The notes under the pieces: model-generated | What the model was told of the DNA's origin: nothing | What the model saw: the letters and a program-made list of their open reading frames with translations, nothing else | Database searches by the model: none | Assembly (NCBI GenBank): GCA_021713295.1 | Contig: JAKJJU010000001.1 | Span: forward strand, 1 to 64,000 | Length of the DNA stretch: 64,000 bases | Direction: 5' to 3' | From: Thiotrichales bacterium 19S3-11 | Lineage (GTDB): Bacteria; Pseudomonadota; Gammaproteobacteria; Francisellales; Francisellaceae | Made by a program: the position numbers and the translations under genes | In this document: one piece after another, positions 41,008 to 50,053 of the stretch | Numbering within the stretch: the stretch's first letter is position 1 | How the letters are laid out: each line of letters begins with the position of its first letter

Positions 41008-41565
41008 TTAGCGCAATTTTTTACGCTCTGACTGAAAGTTAAGCGAAATCTTATAATGCTGCTGCATCAACTTTGTGATTTCTTCTTTAGCAGAACGCTT
41101 GATGGCTCTAATTTTATCTTCGACATCCATCATCATTTCATTCATCGAATTTTTTTCTAATTGATATTGCTCAATTGCACAGTTTTTTTGTTGACGGATT
41201 TGATAAAGCGCCCAGAACAATGCTTGTACTGCTACTGACTCTTTTTGTAATCGTTCAAATGAAAAAGCCTGATTGCGACGATGACGACTCTTATGATTAT
41301 TCGCATTAGTATTATTAACGACAACAACAACCTCATCAGAACTCTGCTTTGCTTGTGTTCTCGGTGTCTCAGCATGCGACTTTTTATCTTGTGCTTGTGT
41401 TAAATTTTTTTCTTTTTGCCAACGACGCAAGTGATTAACAATCTTAATCATATCCCCATAACCAATTAAGCGGCGAACACGCTCGATGGTCACTCGTTCA
41501 TTGTTCTTAACAATCTTTTCTGCTGCTATTACTACCTGTTCATAAGTTAATTCTTGATCTGCCAT
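41008..41565 (-). CDS. KfrA-N-like DNA-binding protein with coiled coil
   Basis: A 185-residue protein. Residues 5-55 (VVIAAEKIVKNNERVTIERV, then RRLIGYGDMIKIVNHLRRWQ) resemble the KfrA N-terminal DNA-binding domain, in which a helix-turn-helix precedes a long coiled coil. A Gln/Asn/Val linker with VVVVVNNTNANN follows, then a charged helical region from about 100 to the end. It lies 39 bases after carA and may be co-transcribed with it, in the place where carB usually stands. KfrA-type proteins organise plasmid or chromosomal DNA; the role here is unknown. Confidence 0.6.
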   Translation of the reverse strand: MADQELTYEQVVIAAEKIVKNNERVTIERVRRLIGYGDMIKIVNHLRRWQKEKNLTQAQDKKSHAETPRTQAKQSSDEVVVVVNNTNANNHKSRHRRNQAFSFERLQKESVAVQALFWALYQIRQQKNCAIEQYQLEKNSMNEMMMDVEDKIRAIKRSAKEEITKLMQQHYKISLNFQSERKKLR

Positions 41566-41604
41566 AATTTAGAATACCTTAACTCGTTAGTCGACCTTGT
41601 AATT

Positions 41605-42714
41605 TTAGGTTGTCATCTTATTGATACGATCTAATTGTGTTTCACCAACTTGCTGTTTTTGCTTCACTTGATTGATAAATTGATCAAACAACCAAGCTGT
41701 ATCAACTGGCCCAGGTGCTGCTTCAGGGTGAAACTGCACCGCAAAATAGGGTAAGTGTTTGTGTTCAATTCCTTGAACGCTTTGATCATTTAAATTTCTA
41801 AACGATACACGCCAATCATTTGGTAAGGTTTCTTCATCAACACCAAAACCATGATTTTGCGAAGTCAGATAACAACGGTTAGTTCCCTCATGCAAACAAG
41901 GATGATTTTGTGCTCTATGACCAAACTTTAATTTATACGTTTTTGCACCAATGGCAAGCCCTAGAATTTGTGCGCCTAAGCAAATACCAAAAATGGCTCT
42001 ATCCGTATGCATTGACATCGCTTTTTTGAGTATCTCTATGGTTAGCTTACACTGCATTGGATCACCTGGGCCATTCGAAATAAAAATGCCATCATACGCT
42101 TCATTTGTATAGTCATAATCATAGGGAACACGCTTAAAGCGAATCCCCTCATAGGCACATAAATGGCGCCAAATATTTGCTTTCATACCACAGTCAACAA
42201 CGATAACTGTTTTATCTCCATCACCTGCAACAGTAACCTCATCTGCTGTTACTTCAGCAACTAAGTTTTGCTGATTAATATCAACAAATTTATTGGGCAT
42301 TGCATTGCCAACGACAATTGCCCCTGCAACAACACCGTACTGGCGCAAAACTTTAGTTAATGCACGCGTATCAACGTTTGCAATTAACGGTGTTTTTGTC
42401 TTTTTACACCAAGCCTCCAATGACAGTTCAGCACTAGAGCGCGCATAAAATGGTGCAAGTTCAGAGACAACTAAACCTGACGCATGAATCTGATCACTTT
42501 CCCAAAAGCTCGCAGCCTCAACACCATAGTTACCGATCATCGGATACGTAAATACGACAATTTGACCTTTATACGATGGATCGGTTAATACTTCAGTATA
42601 ACCAACCATCCCTGTATTAAATACGACTTCACCGAAATTTTCTTTCTCAACCCATAATGGTGAGACACCTTCAAAGACATCACCTGTCTCAAGTATAAGT
42701 TTAGATTGATGCAT
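41605..42714 (-). CDS. carA: Carbamoyl-phosphate synthase small subunit
   Basis: A 369-residue glutamine amidotransferase subunit feeding ammonia to CarB for arginine and pyrimidine synthesis. The N-terminal CarA-specific domain has FNTGMVGYTEVLTDPSYKGQ; the class I amidotransferase triad is Cys in FGICLGAQILGLA, and His and Glu in VQFHPEAAPGP. The position usually held by His after GICLG is Ala. No carB follows within the window: the next gene is the KfrA-like protein. Confidence 0.95.
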   Translation of the reverse strand: MHQSKLILETGDVFEGVSPLWVEKENFGEVVFNTGMVGYTEVLTDPSYKGQIVVFTYPMIGNYGVEAASFWESDQIHASGLVVSELAPFYARSSAELSLEAWCKKTKTPLIANVDTRALTKVLRQYGVVAGAIVVGNAMPNKFVDINQQNLVAEVTADEVTVAGDGDKTVIVVDCGMKANIWRHLCAYEGIRFKRVPYDYDYTNEAYDGIFISNGPGDPMQCKLTIEILKKAMSMHTDRAIFGICLGAQILGLAIGAKTYKLKFGHRAQNHPCLHEGTNRCYLTSQNHGFGVDEETLPNDWRVSFRNLNDQSVQGIEHKHLPYFAVQFHPEAAPGPVDTAWLFDQFINQVKQKQQVGETQLDRINKMTT

Positions 42715-42905
42715 AAGATTATTTAAACCATTGGTTAGATTGTGCCAAGTTTAAAGGAAAATGCTCTATTATTCAAAATTTATTGTAAATAAAGTTTATC
42801 CTTAACGTCAACTCTGAACTATTTGTAAAATGATTGGTTGATTTTATTTTAATCTGTTAGAATAAATCTCATGACTAAACTGCTAAACTATTCGCGATAA
42901 TATCG

Positions 42906-43625
42906 ATGGATATTACCATACTGATTGTTGAAGATGAACTTCCAATTCGCCAAATGGTGTCATTTGCACTTAGGCGCTCTGGCTTTAAGCCTGTAGAAGC
43001 AGCGACAATTGCTGAAGCAAATGAAATTTTAACTTGCCAAACCGTTCAGTTGATACTACTTGATTGTATGATGCCTGATAAAAGCGGTATTAATTGGTTA
43101 ACAAAATTAAAAAAAAATCCATCATTCCAACTTCCTGTTATTATGCTAACAGCAAGGGCTGAAGAAGCAAATAAAATTAGGGCGTTTGATGCAGGTGCTG
43201 ATGACTACATCACGAAACCTTTCTCCCCTAAGGAGTTGCTAGCACGGATTAATGCTGTTTTAAGACGTAGCTATCAAAACATGAGCATTATAGAAAATAC
43301 GATCCCACCTAAAAGTGAACCTTTAACCGCTGATGGTATTGTTTTAGATATTGATAACCACAGACTGATTTTAAACGGCAAAAAAACTAAAATTGGACCT
43401 TTAGAATTTAAATTATTACACTATCTCATGCGACATCCTGACAAAGCACTTTCCCGTGAAAAGCTACTGGATAAAGTATGGGGAGATCAAGCCGATGTTC
43501 TTGAGAGAACAGTTGATGTTCATATCAGACGTGTGCGAAAAATTCTTGAGCGTGAAAACTTAGAGTATTTAATTGAATCTGTTCGGGGTATTGGCTATCG
43601 CTTTAATGCAGAGCCTAAACAATGA
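42906..43625 (+). CDS. phoB: Response regulator PhoB
   Basis: A 239-residue OmpR-class regulator close to E. coli PhoB throughout. The acidic pocket is ED at 9-10, the phosphoacceptor Asp53 is in LLDCMMPDKSG, and Thr and Lys are in VIMLTAR and ITKPFSPKELLARI. The C-terminal winged helix contains GPLEFKLLHYLMRHPDKALS and ERTVDVHIRRVRKILE. The stop codon overlaps the phoR start by 4 bases. No pst or pho genes and no recognisable pho box are seen nearby. Confidence 0.9.
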   Translation: MDITILIVEDELPIRQMVSFALRRSGFKPVEAATIAEANEILTCQTVQLILLDCMMPDKSGINWLTKLKKNPSFQLPVIMLTARAEEANKIRAFDAGADDYITKPFSPKELLARINAVLRRSYQNMSIIENTIPPKSEPLTADGIVLDIDNHRLILNGKKTKIGPLEFKLLHYLMRHPDKALSREKLLDKVWGDQADVLERTVDVHIRRVRKILERENLEYLIESVRGIGYRFNAEPKQ

Positions 43626-44683
43626 AAGATACAGAACATAGCTCGCGCTTATTATGGGCTAAAAGCTTTGCCGAAGGGCTAACCGATGGTGTTGTTATTC
43701 TCGATCAGTCAATGCAGATTATCTGGTGGAATCGCGTTGCTAAGCACCTTCTAAATCTTAGGCGATCACATCAAAATAACCCCATTACTGAAATTCTTCA
43801 CTCTCCTTCATTTTTTGACTATATCCAAAGTAATGAGCGCGGCACAATTGAAATGCCTGCCCCTAGAGCACCTGATCGCATGCTATCTTTATTGTTAATC
43901 CCCTATAGCAGTTTTAGTATCTTAATCGCCCAGGATATTTCTTATCGACATCATATTGATCGTATGCGTCAAGATTTTGTTGCTAATGTATCTCATGAAA
44001 TGCGCACGCCTTTAACCGTTATTCAAGGCTATTTAGAAATGATGCAAGATGAAGTTGTTGAAACACTACCACACTGGCAAAGTTACATTCATCAAATGAA
44101 TCAACAAATGCGTCGATTAGAATCACTACTTGAGGATTTATTACTATTAACTAAACTACAATCTCAAGAATTATCTGATGATGAAATTACCCTTGTTGAT
44201 GTAGCACAAATTCTATTTGACTTAGTTGAGCAAGCAAAAGTTCTAAGTAATAACAAACATCAATTTCAAATTGACATTAACCCTAAGCTTCATATTTATG
44301 GCCATGCAAAAGAACTTGAAAGCTGTTTTGGTAACTTAATTATGAATGCCGTGCGTTACTCACCTGATGGTGGGATGATTGATATTGTCTGGTCTTATGA
44401 CCAAACAGGCGGACATTTCTATGTTAAAGATCAAGGCATTGGTATTGCTGAAAAGCATATCCCTCGCCTTACAGAACGCTTTTATCGTGTTGATAAAGGA
44501 CGCTCTCGTAAAACCGGTGGCACAGGCTTAGGCCTTTCTATCGTTAAATATGTATTATTACGACACCATGCTAATTTATACATACACAGTGAGCTTGGTA
44601 AAGGCAGCCTATTTCGCTGCGATTTCCCTGCTAATTGTATCTCATGGCAAACCAAAGATAAGCCATCACTTTCAAACCAATAA
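43622..44683 (+). CDS. phoR: Sensor kinase PhoR, lacking the N-terminal membrane anchor
   Basis: A 353-residue histidine kinase. Residues 15-110 form a PAS domain (GVVILDQSMQIIWWNRVAKH); the phosphoacceptor is His125 in ANVSHEMRTPLTVIQGYLEM; the ATPase domain has N box NLIMNAVRYSP, then DQGIGIAEKHIPRLTERFYR and GGTGLGLSIVK. Family members start with two membrane helices, about 60-80 residues more, which are absent. The 4-base overlap with phoB leaves no room for an upstream start, so the protein appears cytosolic. Confidence 0.88.
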   Translation: MKDTEHSSRLLWAKSFAEGLTDGVVILDQSMQIIWWNRVAKHLLNLRRSHQNNPITEILHSPSFFDYIQSNERGTIEMPAPRAPDRMLSLLLIPYSSFSILIAQDISYRHHIDRMRQDFVANVSHEMRTPLTVIQGYLEMMQDEVVETLPHWQSYIHQMNQQMRRLESLLEDLLLLTKLQSQELSDDEITLVDVAQILFDLVEQAKVLSNNKHQFQIDINPKLHIYGHAKELESCFGNLIMNAVRYSPDGGMIDIVWSYDQTGGHFYVKDQGIGIAEKHIPRLTERFYRVDKGRSRKTGGTGLGLSIVKYVLLRHHANLYIHSELGKGSLFRCDFPANCISWQTKDKPSLSNQ

Positions 44684-44749
44684 TAGTATGTTCAAACTGT
44701 CTTACTCGATTTATAATATTTAGCATGTTTTACAATCAAGATTAATCTT

Positions 44750-45373
44750 ATGCGCGCTGTTATAAAAAATTATTTTTCACATCCACTTGTTTTATGCTTA
44801 TGGGTATTATTTTTCGGCTGTTTAGGCATCACGATGATAACTGGGTTATTTTTCACTTATTGGTACTGGGCTTTATTACCAATTATTATTGGTCCTTTCT
44901 ATGAATGGTATGCTCATAAGTTTCTATTACATGCAAAACTTTCTAAGAAATATAAATGGCTACGTGAATTTCAAATCAAATTGCATCATGAACATCACCG
45001 CAAACCTCATTCATTAAAGTATCAGTTTGCTCCGCCATTAGCCATTGCCATTCATCTTATACAAACCTATGTATTATTTTCGCTGATAACATTAAGTTTT
45101 AGTATCTCAATCATTCCATTTACAACTGGAATTTTATATTATTTATTTTATGAATGGATGCATCTGGCACATCACACGCCAAGCTATAAAGCAAAAACAA
45201 AACTAGGAGAAAAGCTCAAAAGAGCACATATGCGCCACCATTTTTATAATGAAAATTATTGTTGGGGCATTACAAATCCAATCAGTGATATCATTCTTGG
45301 TACGTTTAAATCAAGGCAAAGCGTTCCGAAAAGCCCAACAACCCATAGTATTTCAGGCTATCACGTTAATTAA
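44750..45373 (+). CDS. Membrane di-iron fatty acid hydroxylase-superfamily protein
   Basis: A 207-residue integral membrane protein with about four hydrophobic helices. The histidine clusters of the fatty acid hydroxylase/sterol desaturase superfamily are present: EWYAHKFLLH near 62-71, HHEHHRKPH near 83-91, EWMHLAHHTP near 141-150 and HMRHHFYNENYCWGITNP near 168-185. Together these bind a di-iron centre. The last cluster resembles fatty acid 2-hydroxylases and beta-carotene hydroxylases. The substrate is a lipid by inference. Its end overlaps the convergent exported glycosidase-like gene by 4 bases. Confidence 0.8.
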   Translation: MRAVIKNYFSHPLVLCLWVLFFGCLGITMITGLFFTYWYWALLPIIIGPFYEWYAHKFLLHAKLSKKYKWLREFQIKLHHEHHRKPHSLKYQFAPPLAIAIHLIQTYVLFSLITLSFSISIIPFTTGILYYLFYEWMHLAHHTPSYKAKTKLGEKLKRAHMRHHFYNENYCWGITNPISDIILGTFKSRQSVPKSPTTHSISGYHVN

Positions 45374-47748
45374 CAGCCATTAGTTAAACTATAACGATTA
45401 CCATTTAAGCAATAATATTTGCCTTGAGCCTTCAATGATTGAATTTGATCATTAATAAATCCACCATCATTCATTCCAGGGCCATCGCCTGCGATACCTG
45501 TTGTACTACCGCCACCCCATAGAATTGCAAACACATTATTTTCTAATAAATCGGCCAAATGCCCATAACTCCAGTTATACTGACTCGTAGTTGATGCCAT
45601 ATAATTATCATATGACATTAGATTCTCAGTCGGTTTAGTCGATAAATACTCAAGATAAGTCATATTTTTTTCATCAGATGGTATATTGTAATCACTTAGA
45701 TCTGCCATTGGCATATTTAATGCTTGTGCAAGATTTGATACTAAATTACTTGATAAATCATTATGTAGTGATGCGTCACCTAAGAAATAATCAGCAGCAG
45801 TTGCACCATGTGTAACATCACTTTCAGATCGACTTTGCATATGAGCACCTGGTGTTTGCCACAACATCACAGGAATATTATTTAAATTGCGACTAACATT
45901 ACCAACAAATTTTAAATAAACACTCCAGTCATTAGCATTATATAAATAAGGATTTAATACGATGTCATCAACAATTGTATCACGCTCATATTTATCAAAG
46001 GCAATGTACTGAGGATTATCCAACTTATTTTTATTATCATAAACTTTTAATGCCTTTAGAAAATTTGCTTCACCTAAAGCAATACTATCAACCAATGATG
46101 GGTTGCGATATGCTTGATGCACCCATCCATGACCACTGGGTTGGCCAGCCCAGACTGCATCTTCCCAACCAAATGATACATTGGGTGCTACTGAATTAAT
46201 AATTCTATTTATTGATTGAATATACCCTGGCAATGTATTACCAAGGCCATCTAATGGTACATTTACATCGATACCATAGATTCTTTTTACATAGTCAACT
46301 GCATATTGAATACTAGAGGTTACAGCCACAGGCAAGCTTTGTAATTGCTCAGTTGTCAGACCGCTCGATTTATGCGCCTCGCCCAAGAAATCTGGATTTA
46401 AAATAATACTGCCATAGGTTTTATTATGATCCAATTCAACTGGATTAGCTTCTAGATAATGAGCCAATAAAATCAAGTTAATATAATGCTTTTGAAGATT
46501 ATTATTATTTTGTAAATCATAGGTTAAAGCATTGCTCCAAGAACCTGAAGCATTAGCTGAATAAAATACCATAACAGGTATCACAGGGTGCTGAAACTTA
46601 TCGGTTAACTCCTGTGCCGTTTGAATGGTTACTTTAGAAGCACTTTGACTTGGATCAATAATATTACCCGTATCTGATGAGCCTGTTGGCCCTGCATACT
46701 TATCAATTGCATCAATCGATGGTCTTGATAACATTAAATTTTTACTATAATCACTATTAACTGTCTCTGTGCCCATTGCAAAGTAGCTAGGCCAGCCTTT
46801 CACAGTTAAATCAGGCAACACTTTATTTTTTACCTCAATGGATAAATCTGTTATATCAGAGGTTAATGGGTAACTTGTTTTTTGATTAATTTCAATTTCT
46901 TTAAGTGGCGCTTGAATATAACTTGCTGAAACAGTAATTGGTGTATCATCAGTTACTGTAGCTGTCAAATAATGAATATCTTTTGCTGTCATTGATTGAT
47001 TATTTACGGTCAATTGATAATTAATACCTGAGATACCGCCAGAGAGCAAATGATACGTAATAGGACTACTAACTAACTTAGGCTCAATACTAAGTGCCTG
47101 TTGAGAAAATGCTTGATGGTTTGATTTAGATAGCAGTAATGATGCATCTGTAGAATCTTGCTTATGATATTGAGTATAGGTAACACTGATTTTTGCAGGC
47201 TGCAACGCGCTAACTAATTGATTTGGTGATGCACTACAAGTTGTTGTAATAGGTTCAATTGCTAAAGACTCACCTTGTGTGATTGAGCTCCACCATAAAC
47301 CACAAACCTGATAAGGTTTATTAATAATCTCATCAGCCTGAATATTAAACATCATTTTCTGGCCTTGATAAACAATTGTCTTAGCATTTTTATCTTCTAA
47401 GTTAACCGTAACAGTGCCATGAACTTCACTTGCTTTAATTCCACCTGTTATATCCTCAATGCTAAATTGATAGTTATTTTTTTGAGCTGGCGGTGTTGGT
47501 GGTTGTGAACTACACTGCGCTAAAGCTCCCTGATCTATCCAACCATTATCTGTACTTGGTGCTGATGTAGCAACTGAACAGCCTGATCTATCTAGACAAC
47601 GATAGGCATTGATATTAAAACAGGCATAATCACCATAACCGGCATTGCCTTGAAAACCATCTGGATACTCGGCAAATGCATGACTAATCACAGGTAGCGA
47701 TAACATAGTCGTTGATATTAATAAATTAACTTTTTTAAACATAAACAT
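45370..47748 (-). CDS. Large exported protein, possible TIM-barrel glycoside hydrolase
   Basis: A 792-residue secreted protein with signal peptide MFMFKKVNLLISTTMLSLPV, cleaved after ISHA. The mature N-terminus (residues about 26-85) is a Cys-rich module (YACFNINAYRCLDRSGC) echoed at the C-terminus by YYCLNGNRYSLTNGC; a polyproline-like linker and about 220 residues of beta-rich Ig/CBM-like sequence follow. From about 340 on, alternating strands such as PVIPVMVFYSANASGSW, SIILNPDFLGE, VSFGWEDAVW, YIAFDKYERD, IPVMLWQTPGAH and FAILWGGGSTTG suggest a barrel. The GH18 D-x-x-D-x-D-x-E motif is absent. I suspect a polysaccharide-degrading enzyme but do not recognise the family. ATG at 47748 follows AGGAGG by 6 bases; the TTG at 47754 is unlikely. 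Confidence 0.55.
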   Translation of the reverse strand: MFMFKKVNLLISTTMLSLPVISHAFAEYPDGFQGNAGYGDYACFNINAYRCLDRSGCSVATSAPSTDNGWIDQGALAQCSSQPPTPPAQKNNYQFSIEDITGGIKASEVHGTVTVNLEDKNAKTIVYQGQKMMFNIQADEIINKPYQVCGLWWSSITQGESLAIEPITTTCSASPNQLVSALQPAKISVTYTQYHKQDSTDASLLLSKSNHQAFSQQALSIEPKLVSSPITYHLLSGGISGINYQLTVNNQSMTAKDIHYLTATVTDDTPITVSASYIQAPLKEIEINQKTSYPLTSDITDLSIEVKNKVLPDLTVKGWPSYFAMGTETVNSDYSKNLMLSRPSIDAIDKYAGPTGSSDTGNIIDPSQSASKVTIQTAQELTDKFQHPVIPVMVFYSANASGSWSNALTYDLQNNNNLQKHYINLILLAHYLEANPVELDHNKTYGSIILNPDFLGEAHKSSGLTTEQLQSLPVAVTSSIQYAVDYVKRIYGIDVNVPLDGLGNTLPGYIQSINRIINSVAPNVSFGWEDAVWAGQPSGHGWVHQAYRNPSLVDSIALGEANFLKALKVYDNKNKLDNPQYIAFDKYERDTIVDDIVLNPYLYNANDWSVYLKFVGNVSRNLNNIPVMLWQTPGAHMQSRSESDVTHGATAADYFLGDASLHNDLSSNLVSNLAQALNMPMADLSDYNIPSDEKNMTYLEYLSTKPTENLMSYDNYMASTTSQYNWSYGHLADLLENNVFAILWGGGSTTGIAGDGPGMNDGGFINDQIQSLKAQGKYYCLNGNRYSLTNGC

Positions 47749-47967
47749 AGACAACCTCCTAATCTATGTGGACTTAAATTTCCTAAAGATATTTTATAAA
47801 CTCATACCACTCAAACATAGTAGCGTGACATATCATACTAGATCCACCATCTAAAAGTATCCCTCATTTTTATAGGTATTATTATGGAAAAATTTGCTAT
47901 ATAACAAGTTATTTTATAATAAAATTTAATTATCAAAAAAGTTATATATTATCAGACTAAACAACGT

Positions 47968-48606
47968 CTAACTAAAATAATAACTACTACTGTTCTTAGG
48001 TATATTTTTTAATATATACGGGCACTGGCTATCATTATGATCAACTTGCTGGCAAAGAAAATCGATATGTGTACCTTTATTTTTAAACCCAACATCACTG
48101 TCAGAACAAGACAGCTCATTAGCATAGCCATCCTGATCGAGTAAGATATAGCAAGCTGTCGCAACACGGCTAAAGTTTAACTGTATTTTGGATTGATCTC
48201 GATTTAATGGTGTTGATGAAATATCACCTAAACCAATCGAATTAATTTTAAAATGAGGCTGAATTGCAAATGAGTTAATAGTAATGGTATAGCTACAGCT
48301 TGAACGCTTGCCATCGATATTCTTACCGGTATCAGGCCCCTTGCAATGCGCTTTCCAACCTGCTGAATAATCTGTATGTAATTTAAAGTCACTTTGTAAA
48401 TTAAAAGCATCGATCACTTTTAATTTAATATAATGATCATGAGTGATGCCAGCACCATCATCATAGCAACCACCACTTGCTTTATCTTCGGTCGTAAATG
48501 TCTTACTACCATTGGCAGGAATAATCATTTTAGTTGAAAAATCCTTATCATACCAACACTTACTCTTATCTTTAACAACCACCACATCTAAGTCAGTTGT
48601 ATTCAT
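47968..48606 (-). CDS. Cys-rich exported protein, mature part only; signal peptide is out of frame
   Basis: The frame of 212 codons starting at ATG 48606 has no ribosome binding site and begins inside a beta strand (MNTTDLDVVVVKDKSKCWYD). It contains nine or ten cysteines, including SGGCYDDGAG, KRSSCSYTI and FLCQQVDHNDSQC. Just upstream, in another frame, lies a complete signal peptide with an excellent start (see next entry). Adding one base to a run of seven A joins them into KKTLTGTIMNTTDLDV. The gene is therefore either decayed by a one-base loss, switched by slippage, or affected by a sequencing error. The family is not recognised. Confidence 0.6.
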   Translation of the reverse strand: MNTTDLDVVVVKDKSKCWYDKDFSTKMIIPANGSKTFTTEDKASGGCYDDGAGITHDHYIKLKVIDAFNLQSDFKLHTDYSAGWKAHCKGPDTGKNIDGKRSSCSYTITINSFAIQPHFKINSIGLGDISSTPLNRDQSKIQLNFSRVATACYILLDQDGYANELSCSDSDVGFKNKGTHIDFLCQQVDHNDSQCPYILKNIPKNSSSYYFS

Positions 48607-48713
48607 AATCGTGCCTGTCAGTGTTTTTTTGCATAGCTTGTTTGCGTTAGGATAACCATACCCAATATCAGTAATAAGCTACCTTTACAATAGCCTGTAT
48701 AGTTCGTTTTCAT
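48607..48713 (-). pseudogene. Signal-peptide exon-like 5' part of the frameshifted Cys-rich gene
   Basis: ATG at 48713 follows AGGGG with 8 bases spacing and encodes MKTNYTGYCKGSLLLILGMV, then ILTQTSYA: a standard signal peptide with a hydrophobic core and an S-Y-A cleavage site. Translation then crosses seven A (plus-strand T run 48624-48630) as Lys-Lys-His and meets TGA. The mature domain lies in the +1 frame. This placement, exactly between export signal and domain, is why the two pieces are regarded as one broken or switchable gene. Confidence 0.75.
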
Positions 48714-48800
48714 GCATAGACCCCTAGAAAATTTAAATTAAGATTCCAAAAACGAATATATAATAATCAACATTATATGATAGTAAAGTATTTTATTTAC

Positions 48801-49394
48801 TTAATTAGTTAAATTTTGAATATTAATCGTATAATGGTAGATAAAATTCTTAAGCTTAATCGTACCAAGCCACGGGTTATCATTAGCGTAAGTAATCTGC
48901 ATAATCTTTTTATTTTTTAAATAAAAGATACGCATCTTTGGCATCATTTTAACCTGAATCTGACTATCTTTAAGCATCGATTTTAGTACCTTTTCTGAAG
49001 CATATGTAAAAATAAAATCACTTAAGGTATGCTTAATTCCCATTGCAGCATTAGGCATTGGTAAAGAAGAACTGTTGATAGTTTCACCATCATAGTCGAT
49101 AGAAAAAATTGTACCGCCCCAGCCGGATGCTGCAACTAAAATAATATGCTTTGAATCAACTTCAACAATCACTTCAGAAGTATAGGTTTGTGTTTTATCA
49201 TTAATCGTATAACTGGCTGATAAAATCTGACTTGCTTTATGTTGAATATCTAATTCTTCTGGTGTCGGCAGATGAACTTTAACACCTTGAGTAATATTAA
49301 CTTCCGGCGTTTCAGTTGATTTAACTCGCAATAAAGCACAAGCAGATAATATTGAACAAAGACTCAGTATTAAGAAAATTTGAATTGATTTCAT
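48801..49394 (-). CDS. DUF3261-type lipoprotein
   Basis: A 197-residue lipoprotein: signal sequence with lipobox ILSAC near residues 15-19, no other membrane segment. The mature part is beta-rich with VIVEVDSKHIILVAASGWGG and FSIDYDGETINSSSLP, a pattern like DUF3261 lipoproteins, which are often encoded with aryl-polyene or other lipid-like biosynthesis genes. None of those genes are here. Start ATG at 49394 is chosen over GTG at 49397. Role unknown; attachment to the inner or outer membrane is inferred. Confidence 0.6.
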   Translation of the reverse strand: MKSIQIFLILSLCSILSACALLRVKSTETPEVNITQGVKVHLPTPEELDIQHKASQILSASYTINDKTQTYTSEVIVEVDSKHIILVAASGWGGTIFSIDYDGETINSSSLPMPNAAMGIKHTLSDFIFTYASEKVLKSMLKDSQIQVKMMPKMRIFYLKNKKIMQITYANDNPWLGTIKLKNFIYHYTINIQNLTN

Positions 49395-49492
49395 CACAAC
49401 GATGGACTGCGCCTTAGGCTTAAGTTAATTAGTGTTAAAAAATTATCGCACAGTCTAATAAAGCTAGGCAATGAAATCTTTTATCTTAGATA

Positions 49493-49921
49493 TTATCCTT
49501 GCACCATCACAGGCATTGGCTGTTGTGGTTGATGCATCTGATATTGCAACGCTTGTGGTGGTAGAGGGCGGTTTTTATGTTTAAATTTAGGTTTAGGATA
49601 CATTTGAACGTGACCATTTTGTGCATCAACAATAAAGAACTTATTCGCTGTTGATTGATTTTTAGCACCGACATAAACCATATAAAATGTTTTATTACCA
49701 TCAAGTTTAATCGTTTGTGTTTTTTCAATCACTGCATTATCTGCTTGGCCATGCTTAATAATGCCTGCTTGTACAATAGTTTGCGCTTCTTCAGATGTTA
49801 AATTAAGCGGTTCACGTTGCATTTTATAAGGTTTATTTTTGTCTTTTGGTGATGCTAATGCAACTGAGGTTGTTGTGGCACAAAATGTTGCAAGAAGTAG
49901 TGTTGAGGCAAGTTTTTTCAT
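49493..49921 (-). CDS. Small periplasmic PepSY-like protein
   Basis: A 142-residue exported protein with signal peptide cleaved after VALA (about residue 23) and a good AGGAG before the ATG. The middle (LTSEEAQTIVQAGIIKHG, then KTFYMVYVGAKNQSTANKFF, IVDAQNGHVQMY) has the helix-strand-strand pattern of a PepSY domain. The last 35 residues are Pro/Gln/Met/His-rich (QYQMHQPQQPMPVMVQG), which might bind metals. It is divergent from an OmpR-type two-component system 132 bases away, a common layout for a periplasmic protein controlled by and modulating that system. Confidence 0.6.
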   Translation of the reverse strand: MKKLASTLLLATFCATTTSVALASPKDKNKPYKMQREPLNLTSEEAQTIVQAGIIKHGQADNAVIEKTQTIKLDGNKTFYMVYVGAKNQSTANKFFIVDAQNGHVQMYPKPKFKHKNRPLPPQALQYQMHQPQQPMPVMVQG

Positions 49922-50053
49922 GATCTTCTCCTGTGTTATTAACCTTGTCTATGACATAATTAACTATATAAGCTCAATGTAATAGCAATATGACAAAATT
50001 TACTTTTTATGTAACAACTTTGTTACATAAATAATTATTAGGACTTAATAACT

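Noticed and set aside
45370..47748. GH18 chitinase
   Set aside because: The D-x-x-D-x-D-x-E catalytic motif is absent, so only a tentative glycosidase-like call is made.
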